A DNA stretch of 64,000 nt, from contig CM041197.1 of NCBI GenBank assembly GCA_023078555.1, forward strand, positions 9,332,842 through 9,396,841, read 5' to 3'. Both the position numbers and the translations under genes were made by a program. Source of the stretch: Ulva prolifera (taxonomy: Eukaryota > Chlorophyta > Ulvophyceae > Ulvales > Ulvaceae). Every line of letters begins with the position of its first letter. Within the stretch, counting starts at the first letter, position 1. The notes under the pieces are model-generated. The model searched no databases, had not been told where the DNA came from, and worked only from the letters and a program-made list of their open reading frames with translations. Of this stretch, positions 46,501 through 58,695 are shown one piece after another.

Positions 46501-49500
46501 GCGCGCATGACAGCGATGCATGACTGTGCTGCAGCGTGCGGGAGCGCGGTCATGTATCGCTGCAGCGAAACACATGTGACCGCTCCTTGGAGCAGGGCAG
46601 TGGATGCTTCTTCACGCAGCAGGAGGTGTTTTCGATAGGTCGGCGCGACTGGGGCCACCGGTAGCCACATCGCAGGGTGCCAAACGTCTCAATCGCACCG
46701 CTTCGCGCAGTGGACCAGTACCAGGCAGCCACTAAGCGGGGCCTCCTCCAAAGCATGCACCTGAGGCATAGAGCCATGAGGGGCGCGCCACACGGTACCG
46801 GGCAATGGTTCTCAGCCCACTCGAGTGATCAAAACGTTCAGCTGCACTTTAGCCAGCCCATTTTGAAACTTCAGGCCAAGCGTGGAGTCGTGCAAGTGAC
46901 CAATCCCGCCCTCAAAGCTTATCAGTGCAGCACGTGCCCCACCCGAATGCCCCACCTAAACCGCGTGCTCCCCTGTCCAGCAAGCACCTGAGCTCAGCTG
47001 AGATGAGATGGATATCCATATGCCCCTGTGGCTATGGAACCCTATAACTGGCATCTATCAAGCCCTAGCATCAGCCCCCCTCTCCCATCATGGGATTGAT
47101 ACCATGCCACCCATTGGCATGCCAATGAAAGGGGATGCCATTTGGTCCGGTGCATATCATGTGGACATGTGCTCACTGGTGTCTGGAGTGGTCATGGTCT
47201 GACTAAGAACATGGCTACAGTCAAAGTGACTGTGCTCTGCATGCAGAGGGTGCTAGCAGGGTTTGCTGTGGGCCACCCTCTTGGCAGGGTGCCAGCCTCC
47301 AGGGACCGCCTCACCATCATCTACCTCATCATCATCTACGACTGTGACTGTGCCCCAGGTGTACACACTACATGTAGCCACACAGCCCGCTTGAGCCGGG
47401 GAGATCTCGAGCACCAGGGGTGTACTAGTAGTGACTGCTCAGATGTCAGACCACTGGTCAGATCCGCTTGCGCAAGCGCCACGTTCGTGGTGTATCCAGA
47501 TAGTTTACAGCACCTAGGCAGCTGGCATGACTGAAGAGTCAGCAGCACTGACATCCTGGCTCTGGCTCTCAAACCCAGACATACAAGATCTCCAAATTGC
47601 AGCTGATCTAGAGAAATGCGAATGTGAGGGCATTCAGATGTGACCGGAATGCACATGCCCAGCAGCCGACAGCATGCTGGAGGTCACATTGAGGATCATC
47701 ATGGCATGGACTGGCTGCGCAGCACATGGAGCTGCGGCTGGCTGGTCAATCCAGACCTCCACGTTGCCGGGGTCGCCTCTGGAGTCGGGCCATCGACTGC
47801 ATGCCCACTTGTTCATTTGACACGCAACGGCTCTCGCTCGCTAGAATAATGCCACAGAACATCAAGCGCTCGTGGTTCAGAGACACTGGCATGGCATCGG
47901 CAAGAGCTGACTCTGGTCCGCTTGGTCAAACGGACTTGGGCGCTGGAGTAGGCACACAATAAAGGACACCGACTGTAAGGCATTGCAAGCATACGCATCG
48001 ATCTGCAAATCCACGCAACGCACATGCTTAATCAGAGCAGTCAATTTCACACAGTGTCAGGGACAATCACGCTGTAGTCCATTAGGGCTGCTGGTTACAG
48101 TTACAGTTCTCAGAACCCAAATCAAACGTCATGATAAAATGTAGTTAAATCATTGGTCTTCTTCAAGTTGGAAACTCCAAGTTAACATGGTTTATGTTAC
48201 AATGAACAGCTTTTTCACGTTCAAATTAACACTTGATTAAGGAGTGCATCACCGCCTATAAATGATGACTGCGCTGTCAGCTGATCGGCATTTGCGCAAT
48301 CCTCTGATAGAGGCGTTGCCCATTGATGCTTGCAACACACTGCCTCTGCTTGTATGATAGCAACAGTCATGTGCAACAGTGCTGCAGCTGCTCTGTCGGC
48401 CTGGGCACTCCAGATGGGCAGCACTGTCATTGTGCATGCAGCAACGCCAGTGGTGAAGGTAAAATTATTTGCTTTCTCTAGCAGAGACCACAATTCGTGG
48501 CACGATCATGCCTGCTGCGAGCATGAATGCAGCTGCTTCGTAGATGCAGCCAGGCCGAGGTAGCACGCAGTGCCAGTAACATACTGCCTGAAAGCTGCAA
48601 GACACACAAGCTCCACCCTTTGCAGATTATCTGCAATGGTGCAGGTATATATACAACACAGGTACCAAACTTCAAACATTAGACACCTCACGAAAGAGAC
48701 CATGCAGCTGCTCTGTGAAGCCGAGTGCACATCTTGCATGCTGGATTCACACAATTGCAGAGCTGCGTATTAGCTGAGTCTAGCCGTGGTGATTTTTCAC
48801 TAATCATTTGCAAAGTACATCAGAGCAGAGCTGTGTCGGTGGCCATCCATGGGGCAGCCATATTCCCAATCAACTGCACTGCCACACGGCAACCCACATC
48901 ATGGCCTCGCAGCATAGAATATTGGTAGTACGTGATACTATAATGCACTATCAAGTGTTGCTGATCACAGTACTCTAGCCAGAGGGACACGGGCTGCTGG
49001 TACTCTGGAAAGCCAGCGCTTCGCTGGTACAAGTGTGTCGAGGCTGTGATGGCGCAAGTATCTAATGCACATAGGCTGTATAGCCACAGGTACTCATGAG
49101 TGATCACTGTAATGTAGCCCAAGGAGTGACGGAGGCCTTCAAGCCATATGCTGTACAACGCCAGGATAACAAGGCATATCCCATTGCAATGGGGAGCGGC
49201 CTGCAGAGTTGATGTGGCTCATAGACTGGACTGATTCATAGCTCAATACTCATTGTGCATCAGGTGCAGCAACTGCAATTGGACATGATGGAGATGGCTC
49301 AGTTTACAGCATGACCGTATCAAATCGATCATGCTGAAAGGCTACTATACTACTAGCGAAGCATGACGGGCACCAAAGCTGCATTATTGACTCTGAGGCG
49401 ACATTGGCCCTATGCTGATGTGCACATGGATCAACACCGCGTCAGTGGCAGCAAACAACAGTGTGTGGCATAGCATGCGCCAGCTCCAGGTTTGCTTTTT

Positions 49501-49773
49501 GCAGTGCATGCATGGCTGATGGATGGGCAAGGCTGCTGCCAAATTCAGACGTGGGGAGTGCTATGATGGAAGACAGTGGCTGACTGAAGGACACCAGTCC
49601 CCGAAAACATCACTTATGGCAGGTCACCTTTGTTAGCGAGCAGGACAACCATTTCCATCACCGCGTTCCCATCTTGGTTGAATCATGTTCAAGGTTTTAA
49701 TCGCAACACAGCGTTACGTTTATTGGATTTGGATTGATTTCGGATTTTGCAATTAACCTGTAATCACAACGGC
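40519..49773. other. Nine-kilobase stretch without a recognisable gene
   Basis: Many frames of 60-200 codons exist on both strands, but none shows a known motif or a convincing exon chain. The more protein-like ones are + strand at about 41410-41791 (with a GTAAGT donor at 41524), + strand at 46009-46377 and - strand at 48221-48493. GC drops toward 48000-49770. A G17 run lies at 44312-44328. Small spliced genes like the one at 40181 could be missed by eye here. Confidence 0.4.
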
Positions 49774-50097
49774 TTAATTGTCTTTAAGCTGCGCCTTAAA
49801 TTGGGTTAAGTGTAGTTCAGCAGCCCTAACGTCCACAGATGCCGCAAGCATAGTACAAAATGCCTGTGCCCCCTTGACAGCAGCATGCAGTGTTTGGGGC
49901 AGCAGCTCTTTCGAACGTGTACAGATCCCATCATGCAAGTTGCCTGCAGCCGCTGACGCTGTCTGCCAGATCCGACAGACTGTTGCAAGTGACGGCATTC
50001 AGGAGCTGGAGATGATTCCAGCTGCTCATGTGAACCAGACTGCTGCATCCTTTGAGGGTAGGGCATGTGAGCTGGCAGCAGCCTGGATGCCCGACAT
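49774..50097 (-). CDS. Possible small two-exon gene (about 81 aa)
   Basis: A possible first exon, 50097-50041, starts ATG and encodes MSGIQAAASSHALPSKDAA. A 78-bp intron (weak GTCTGG donor, CTGGCAG acceptor) joins it in phase to 49962-49774, encoding TASAAAGNLHDGI, KELLPQTLHAAVKGAQAF and a helical end RAAELHLTQFKAQLKDN before TAA. The second exon looks like an amphipathic helical tail. No family is recognised and the donor is poor. Confidence 0.27.
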
Positions 50098-51034
50098 GGC
50101 TGCACACGAGGTGGCATTACTTCCACAGCATCCTTGTCGCACCAGGTGTGAGATGTGGAGAAAACGCACCGGAATATGGTCATACTGTGGCATGTGCCGG
50201 CATAAGACGGGTGGATCTGCATGCCAGTTGCTATGTACACGCACCGTCTCGATGGTTTACATCTGCTGTGCGGCAAGCCGTCCGCACCTTCACAGAGCAT
50301 TCAGCTTCACTGCATGAGGCGTGTGTTCAGATCGCACAATGCCCCGCCGGAGCCGAGTCACATGCCGCAGCGTGTCACGTTTACACAGTAAAATTAGACA
50401 TTCATCCTTCACGCTGGCCACTGCTGCGGAGCTCCATGTGTACAGAAAGCCTGGGCTGTTGCCGTTGGCAGCGTGCGGAGCCGCCGAGGGGCCCCGCTCG
50501 GCAGCAGAGCTGTACATAACATCGCAAGAAGTCAAAAACTGGACCAGGCAGGACGGCCCATGCCCTGGCCGTCAATGCATCGGCCCAATGCATGTATGCA
50601 TTCCAATGCGGCATCGAGCCATCATCATGAGATGCCTGCGCCGCCATGCTTCCTAGCACATTCTATAATCATCCCCGGCCCTGCGCCGCCGCAGCCCCGG
50701 CCAGCAAACAACTCACAGCCACCTCGGCCGACAGCCACGAATTCGCCAACACATGGCTTCTCAGAATAGGCTGCGGTGCGACCCCACGCATGACGACACA
50801 GGATTGATAGCGGCAGTCATGGCTGCTCCACCTACAAACACGGCCGCTGCCAACCAGCCCGGTGGGGACGACGCTTGCGTGTCGGCTCACACGCCAGTCA
50901 GCACGCTGCAGCGGCTCGGTGGGCTATGGAACGGCAGCAATTGACGTGCCGACGCCGCACCTGCCCGCCACCTGCAAGCACCGCCTTGCGGCAGGAGGCG
51001 GCCGCGCGGCCGAGCCCGGCAGCGCCGCGGGTGC
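50098..51034. other. No gene recognised; 3' flank of the receptor kinase
   Basis: Short frames on both strands only. The right part should hold the 3' untranslated region of the kinase gene on the - strand. Confidence 0.45.
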
Positions 51035-54000
51035 TCACGCCTTGGGAGCCTCGACCGTGTCCACCGCCTGGCGGCCCGCGAGGTCATTCGTGTTTGCGCC
51101 GACGGCCCCGCTCCCGCTCGTGAACGTGTCAAACAGGCGGTTCCACGACCGCAGCAGCCGGTCCGCGGTCGGGCGGCCCTTGGGGTCACGCGACAGGCAC
51201 GCCAGCACCGTCCGCTTGAGGATGCGCAGCTGCTTCAGGCCCTCCATGCGGTGCTCGGGGTCCTCCCAGGGGAGGGGCGCGCGGCCGGCGATCTGGTCGC
51301 GGACCTCGGAGCGCGTGAGGCGCGCCGGGAAGACGCGGGCGCGGGTCAGGAGCTCAAACGCGATGACGCCGATGGCCCACATGTCGATGGCCGGGTCGGC
51401 GATGACCTGGCGCTCCTTGCGCTCGACGGCGTGGATGACCTCCGGGGGCGCGTACAGCAGGCTGAAGCTGAGGCCGACGGAGGAGCCTGCATGAGCGTGG
51501 AGGTCAGGCGATGCACAAGCCACATGCGTACGCAACTTCACACGTGAGCCCCGCAGTGAAGAGCGGAGCGAAGTACCGTACTAAACCAAGTCCATCGACA
51601 TGTAGCGCGTACCGCTGGGTTTTATAGGTACCGAGGTAGGTACATATAATTAGCAGTTTTCACGGTGGCTGGCCCACAAAAAAAACATATGATTTAATAG
51701 ACCTGGACCCCATGTAACACTGCCCTTTTGTCGATGCACTTAATTTAGTGCGGTACACCCAGGTATGTGCATAGGCGATGGAGTGGCACAACACGGCGCA
51801 GCAGGCATAGGCTTGGCAAGCATCCGTCCTGATCCAGAGATCTACCCAGCATCAAGGCGGAATCAAATCACCAGCGCACACGCCTCGGTGCTGGTGCGGC
51901 TTGTTTGCCCTTCAGTCTGACTGCACGCACTCTGGCCGGCCGCGCTTACATTGCAGAGCATCAAGAACCGCAAGAAAGCATTTCTGTCAGACGCATCAGA
52001 AAACTGATCACAGTGAAGCGGCTGTGCGGCGAGGGTGTGGAGCACAGCGAGCCGGCAGCAGGGCATATCCGGGACTGCCCTGACGCCCGGCCAGACTGCA
52101 AGAAGGTCCACTAGTGACAGCATCCGGTGAACAGCGCCTAGTCAACTCCAGATGCATGCTCTGTCGCAAAATCCGCGTCACTGTTCTGCTGCATGAGGAC
52201 GGTGGAGGAAAGGGGTGGACGAAGCACTTTTGAGTGTTCAGCGTGAGGACAGGCGTCGCAATGCGGTGAAAAACGACAGTGGTGTCGGCGTTGGCATGGG
52301 TCACCATGCCCCCGTTTGTCTCACCGTTGAGGCGAAGGCCGGGACAGCAGATGAGGCCAACATGCCTGGACCAGCGCGCCGTCTCTCCTTGCAATGGCTT
52401 GTATGCACGAGTATGCATGCATTGACACGGGCGTTGGCAGCAGGAAGTTGTGACACACCTGCAGCGGCGGCACAGCCAAAGTCGATGAGTGTCCAGGAGT
52501 GGTGTTGCGGGCGCCACAGGATGTTCCCCGGCTTAAGGTCCCGGTGCACGAAGCCGGCGGCGTGCAGCTGCTGCAAGCGGGTGGCGACATCGCACAGCAC
52601 CTGCACCCATCGTCGCCCCCTCAGCCACAGCTCCAGCTGTGCTATACAGCCTCGACCCTGCAGAGTGTGGCCCAAGGGCATGCTGTTGCCGCACCACAGC
52701 GGCGATGCAGCCCTGTGGACGTGCGACTACTGTTCGTTGCCGTTATAGCAGCACTGCCCGCCCGCTTCATCCCGCAGCACGAACGATTTGTGGCTCGCAA
52801 CGACACCTTGGAGCCAGCCAGACTGACGCAAAGCCTTGGCCGAGGCCACGACTGGGGCAGCCCGTAGCACCAAGGCATACAATGACGTGTCAAGGGGCGA
52901 CAGCGAATCGAGACGAGCTCATGCGTCAGCGACAGTGGGTCACAGACGCGGCAGAGGGCGAACGCCTGCTCAAAGGACACAAGAGAAACGCACGTTGAGA
53001 ATCGTCGGGAAGCCCGGCTCGATCCGCGTCGCCCACTCGTCCAGCGACTCCCCCTTTTCCACGACGATGCACGGCGGAAACACAAAGCCCGCGGGCGTCG
53101 CGTAGCGGCCGTCCGCGTTCGGCACGACGTCGATGACCGCCGGCATCATGCTGCGCAGGGCGGGCTTGTCGTAGAGCGCGCGCTCGCGCTCAAAGCCCGC
53201 GCGCCGCGTGAAAAACTTGATCGCGTACGACTCCTGCGTGCTCGCATCGCGCGCGAACTGCACGACACCCTGGCCGCCCATGCGTCGGTCCCCCGGGCCG
53301 GTGATGATGTAGCGGTCGAGGAACGGCGCGCGAGACTTTGCGTAGTAATCCAGGGCGAGGGCGAGTGTGCCTTCCGGCGCGGCCGCGACAGGCACGGCGC
53401 CGAGGGGGACGCCGACGGACGGCGCCGGCGACTCGCCCGGGTCCACCGCGAGGGGGGAGAACTGGTGGCCGCCGGAGGACGGCGGGGTGTGGACGCGGTG
53501 CGAGCGGCGGTCCGGCGCGTGGCCCGGCCGCAGCTCCGAGTCACTCGGCGTGCTCTGCACGCCGCTCGGGTCCGCGGGGGGCACGCGGAGCTTCGCGAGC
53601 GGCGGGGTCGGGCCGGAGAGGGGCGTCGCGGACGCGGTAGGGTCAACCGGGGTCGCGTAGCCGCTTCCCGGCGCATACGCGGGGTACGAGGCGGCGGATG
53701 CCGGCACATCTGATGCGGAGAGCGCGCTGCTGGCCGGGCCGCTGAGGCCGCTGCTGGCGGTGGCGTTGGGGTGCGGCCGGGGGGCGCGGGGGTCGTCGGC
53801 GAGGTCCGGCGGCGGCTTGAGCGTGATTGGGGGCGGCTGCGGAGCCACGCCGGCGTGCGGCGTGTGGAAGCCGGGCGGCTGCGGCGGCCACGGCTGCACG
53901 GACTGGGGGTTGTACGCGTGCACCTGCTCGGCGGCCGGCAGTGAGCCGGGCGGCCCATGGCTGTAGTACTCGCTGGTCGGCACCGTGGACTCGTGCAGGG

Positions 54001-57000
54001 TGTTGCTCTGCATGCATGCGGAGGGCTTAGACGCCAGCGATACCGAGGGGCCCGACGACACAGCGAGCAGACAGCGTCGGCGCGTGCAGCCCGCGATCTG
54101 CAGGTCGGGATGCACCATTGCTCCCTGCATCCACTGCACTGCTGCGCACGACGGGTAAGGGGCACAGTTGCTGTCTGCCTGCTTGTGGGCTACGCAGCTA
54201 CCGACCCCGCCCCCGGCTGCCGCGCATGACACGCGATGCCATGCATGCGCCAGCGAATCGCATCGCAGAATCAGGCATCAGCTGCGGAGCATGCCGCCTC
54301 ATGCATGTGTCCAGCGTCCAGGCGCTCCGCGGTGTGTGGCAAGGACGAAAGCAAGATGGCAGGTAGCAGTGCAGGAACAGCGCGCAATGACCCGAACACA
54401 ACCACCAATAGCGCACACCAGTGCATAGTGTGTGGCCAAAGAGACGTCGGGAACAGTGGGGGGGGGGGAGGCGCACGGTGGCGCCGTTGGCCTGGTGCGC
54501 CTTGTCCTCCTGCGGTGCCTGGCGCCGGCGCCGCAGCATGCGCGAGATGAGGACCCCCAGGACTCCGAGCAGGACGATGCCCAGCACGGCGGCGCACACC
54601 GCGAGTGCGATCTTGAGGCCGTCGCTGCTGGCCGTCGCCGCCCCGGAGATGGCGCCGGTGTCGACTGCGGCCCACTGCAGCTCCGCCGCCTGCACCATGC
54701 CGCAGCCATCATGTGCTGCTCTGGAGGAGCCGCGGGGGGCACCGCCGCAACGGTCTGCTTTGGAGATCTGCCATGCAATGGCTTGAGCCCATGTGATTCG
54801 CTCACCGCTATGTCGCCACACCAGCAAGCAGCCCAGGGAGGTCTGTGCTGACAAGGCGACGGCAGCCAGCAGCGGCACGCGTGACTGGTCACTGCTGTAC
54901 GCGTCTGCGTGTCTGTGCGTCTGCCACGTGTCTGTACGTGTCATGTGAGCTACATGTCACCGCTCATGCACATACAGCAACAGCAGCCCATGAAAACCCT
55001 GCACCCTGAGCAGTGGCCATGGTGACACTGTGGCCCCACTCATGCGATGTCGTCAGTGTCCCACATAAGACATAGCTAGTCAGATGACATGCTTTACACA
55101 CGTGCACACACAGGGCATGGTGCACAGGCAGGTTATTCTGCAGGATACGAATGAGAATTTCTGGCTGTGAGAGATGTAGGGCGGCCCATATGGCCCATGA
55201 ATGCAGCAGGGGTGCTGCCTTTCCATGCCTCCTGCAAACGTGTGATCGCCGAGACACCAAGGCGCGCCCGCGAAGCAAGCTGCGCTGGCGTGATTTCTGC
55301 GTCCTACTGACTGGGTCATCACGTCAGATGTATATGGCACGCCTCGCCACTGAGCATCGCAGCAGATGTATGTCCCCCCTCCCCCTCTGCCTTGCTCCCG
55401 ACCCACACCAAGCCCCTGGATGCGGTCGGGGAACGAAGGAGAGGGGAGGAGCAAGCAAGAAGGGGGGGGGGGAGCACCTCCTTGATGTCTAGTAGCCAAG
55501 GGTCGGTCGTTGAAAGAGGAGCGACATTCGGCACAGGGTCGCTCTGCTGGGGTGAGTGGGTGTCGAGGTCATACACCGTCGCCGCCTCCCCATCCACCAT
55601 GACTGCCGCCGACTGGTCCACTGCAAACCTGTACTCTACCGGCAGCTCGGCGCCCTGCAGCCACACGGCCGGTCAGCTTCGGCACAGCGGGCGCATCCCC
55701 TACGCTTGGCGTATGCATGGCCCACACTCCCGCCGTCAGTGGCTATGCGCTTCAGATGTTCGTCCGGAGCGAGGGGGACATGTAGCGCATAAGCAGGAGC
55801 TGCGGCCAGGGGGCGATCTGGCGGAGCAAGGGTTGGGCTGTGCCACCCGTTGTGTGACGCCAGAGGTGGTTGGTCGATCAAGCAGCCACGGGAATGGGGA
55901 TACGGCTGCCTGGCCGGGCACTGACCACCCGGTCAAAGGCATCTTGGAGGGCTCAGCGGCACGCGCTCGGCCAAGCGTACAGTCTGATGGACATTTGAAA
56001 GGCCCAAGCCTCGTGATGCATACATTGTGAATAAGGGATGGGCATGCGAGGGCGCAACATGAGCTGCCCTTTGCACTCAGTGTGATCGGGCGGGCAAGGT
56101 CACCAGGCGCCTGAGCCTCAGATGTGCTTGAAGTCGCACAACACGAGCACTCTCACGCCGCCTCATGCACACAGTGTGATGAGCATCGGCGGGGCCAGCA
56201 GGGGAGGGGGGCGCACGGCGGCGGTGAGGTTGGTGAAGGAACAGTCGGTGAAGTTGGCGAACGAGTCCTTGCGTAGCCGGGCGATCGCGCCGTTGGCATT
56301 TGGCCCGACTGCCTCGAGCAGGGAGTTGTCGTCAAAGAGGACGCCATGGAAGGAGGCGGAGGCGGAGGCGCTGAGCAGCAACGCGGCGCCGCCTGCCGTC
56401 TCGCGGAAGCCCCGCACCGCGCCGCCTGCACACATGTAGCCACACCTTCCGCATGTGCTGTGACTCTTACGCCTCTGCTGTGCTGGTTGCATGCAGAGCA
56501 TGCTGCTGTGGCATGCATTACGATGCTGTAAGAGTATGCATATGGGGCAGAGGCGGCGATCCTGATCTAATATAACATGGTACATATGCTTACAGCAATG
56601 TGCACGTGCTCAACTCGGGGGATCACTGGGGCTGCATCACACAGTGTTGACTAACGAAGGCTTGCAGTGCCACAGCAGGTTCTGCACCTGGGAGGCCAGA
56701 TAGATAGCACTGCTACGAGCGGACTGACCAAGAGTGCATGCTGGAGGATGCAGTGAGCACCCGGTGGCACGAACTGCCCAGGCCCGACAAGGCCAGAAGG
56801 AAAGAAGCGTGGGCAGCATGGTGGTGGTGGTGGTGGTGGAGGTGAGTGCATGCGCTAGTGGTTTGCACGCACCAGTGACACGCGCATAGCCAGCACATTA
56901 ACATGTTAGTCTGCGAGGGTGAGGGGCATTGCATCACATCAGGACGCGGGCGTGATGCAGCCGTACATGCCCTGGTACATCTCGGGACATGACACCTCTG

Positions 57001-58695
57001 CCACTGTGTTACAAGCACAAGGCGGAGAGGCAGGCAGCATCGCAACAAATCCACCACTGCGCCACACTCGCCCGCAGCAGCATAACGACCTGCTCCACTT
57101 GCATCGACTCGACATGTGCGGATGCGGCCACGGCAAAAGCAACAGCCTCGCACAGGACCTATGCCGATACAGTACATAAGCCGCATACATGGACTGAATT
57201 GTTTCCAGGAGACCTGCCAGATGGGCAAATGCCGTTGCCGGCAGGGGACCCCCAGAAGCAAGCAGAAGCGTCTGGGGACAGGGAGTCTGCGCACCTTGCA
57301 TGAGCATGCTGCGCTCGCGCTTCACGTCGAGCGCGCGCGCGGCATGCGCCGCGCCCCCGGCAGCCTCGAGCACGACGTCCGAGAGGTAGAGGGCGGTGCC
57401 GTTGCCGAGCACGGCGTCGGCGCGGCCGCCGGCAGGCACCGCCTCGATGGCCTCCTGCCGCAGGTGCAGCTGCGACAGCAGCAGGCGGCCGCCGTCGTTG
57501 TCCGACACGAGGCCCGCCGGCGGCTGCTGCGCGGCGAGGAGGTCCTCCTGGAAGAGCACTGTGCACGCGCTCTCGTGTACGCCCGGCGGTAGCGCCTTGC
57601 CACTGTTGTCACACCGCCCCTGCAAATAGTGCACGCTCGAGCTGGCTTGAAGCTGCACTGCAGGCCAACGACAGCAGTGCTCAAGCTGGCTTGAAGTTGG
57701 GCTGCAGGATACTCGCGGAAGTGGCGATGGGCTTGAATTGAGAGATGCTGACCGGCCATCGTGGAACGGGTTGCTCTTTTTTGGAACATGGAGTGAAGGT
57801 GTAACGCATGGACAGGCTGCACAGTGGGGTGCTGCATTGATGCTTTTCTTTGGGATTGCATGAACGCAATGGATTTGGGGAATTATACAGTGCCACACAG
57901 GCTCGGACCGTGTCTGTGGAAGTTGGCATTGGATTTGAAACATGGACGATGCAGATATTGGCATCAGATGTCATGCTGGGCTAGCAGTTACCTGTCTGCA
58001 TTGCAATACGAGGCTGCTACGCAAGACATCTGCACTTGACGTATGCTCTATGACTCGAGTGGCAAAAGTGTCTGTTTAGACCTGCTGTTGCCAACAGCCT
58101 CAGTCATGCTTGCTGGTACTCTCTGAAAGGGTCCATGTGCATGACTGGCTGCAACTGTGAGACTGAGGTGAACTAGGTTCAATACACCGAAGTGTATCGA
58201 AGATGCCTCTATGACGAGCTGAGGATGACTGTTGGTGAGGCTTTGCTGGAGACATATATTTTGCTGTGATGGAGTCGTCCAACTCCAAGCAGCGCCAGGT
58301 GCAAGCGAAGCAGATATAACAGCGCCACCTCCATAGCACGAGCGTGATACGAACAGATTGAGCGATGGAGAGACATGTCAGGAGTGGTCGTGGCCTACCT
58401 GAATGACAGAAGTCGTAGTGGCCTTGAGAACTCCGCAATTGGGCTCGGTCGTCGCCACTGGTAGCGTACGCATGTCGACATCATTTATAAGGAAGATAAA
58501 TCTGGTGCCTCTGCCAACAGCAAGTTGAAGATGCTCGGCTGTGGCCACGATTTCATACAGATCGATGAGCTGGTTCACACGTCCCGGACCATCAGGGACA
58601 AGGCACGTGCGGCGCTCATTGTAGAGCTGGGCTGTCACAAGGGAGCCACTCAAAGCTGCTTCAGCTAGTAGCAGGGCAGCCACGGCGGATCGCAT
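51035..58695 (-). CDS. Receptor-like protein kinase with intact catalytic residues (8 exons, 942 aa)
   Basis: Exons in transcription order: 58695-58399, 57619-57295, 56425-56217, 55654-55478, 54689-54477, 54007-52994, 52600-52459 and 51486-51035, all in phase. The start MRSAVAALLLAEAALSGS is a signal peptide. Exons 2-3 encode NGTALYLSDVVLEAAGGAA, then FHGVLFDDNSLLEA and FANFTDCSFTNLTA, resembling parallel beta-helix (Pmp-like) repeats with N-glycosylation sequons. The membrane span is about residues 363-384, followed by SRMLRRRR. A Pro-rich linker precedes the kinase: PFLDRY, loop MGGQGVVQFARD, YAIK (Lys671), VHRDLKPGNILW (Asp766, Asn771), DFG (785-787), APPE (805-808), DMWAIG and a C-terminal RPTADRLL. 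All catalytic residues are present, so an active Ser/Thr-type kinase is likely. The kinase region is paralogous to that of the gene at 25159, and the intron just after DFGCA is in the same phase 1 position in both. Confidence 0.9.
54332..54370 (-). mobile_element. Retroelement 3'-tail, family B, in an intron of the receptor kinase
   Basis: On the - strand this reads GCACTGCTACCTGCCATC, TTGC, then TTTCGTCCTTGCCACAC, matching the tail at 4863 with some changes. It lies in the intron 54008-54476, in the same orientation as the gene. Confidence 0.55.
57005..57040 (-). mobile_element. Retroelement 3'-tail, family B, in an intron of the receptor kinase
   Basis: On the - strand GATGCTGCCTGCCTCTCCGC then CTTGTGCTTGTAACAC, matching 4298 and 4863. 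It lies in intron 56426-57294. Confidence 0.55.
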
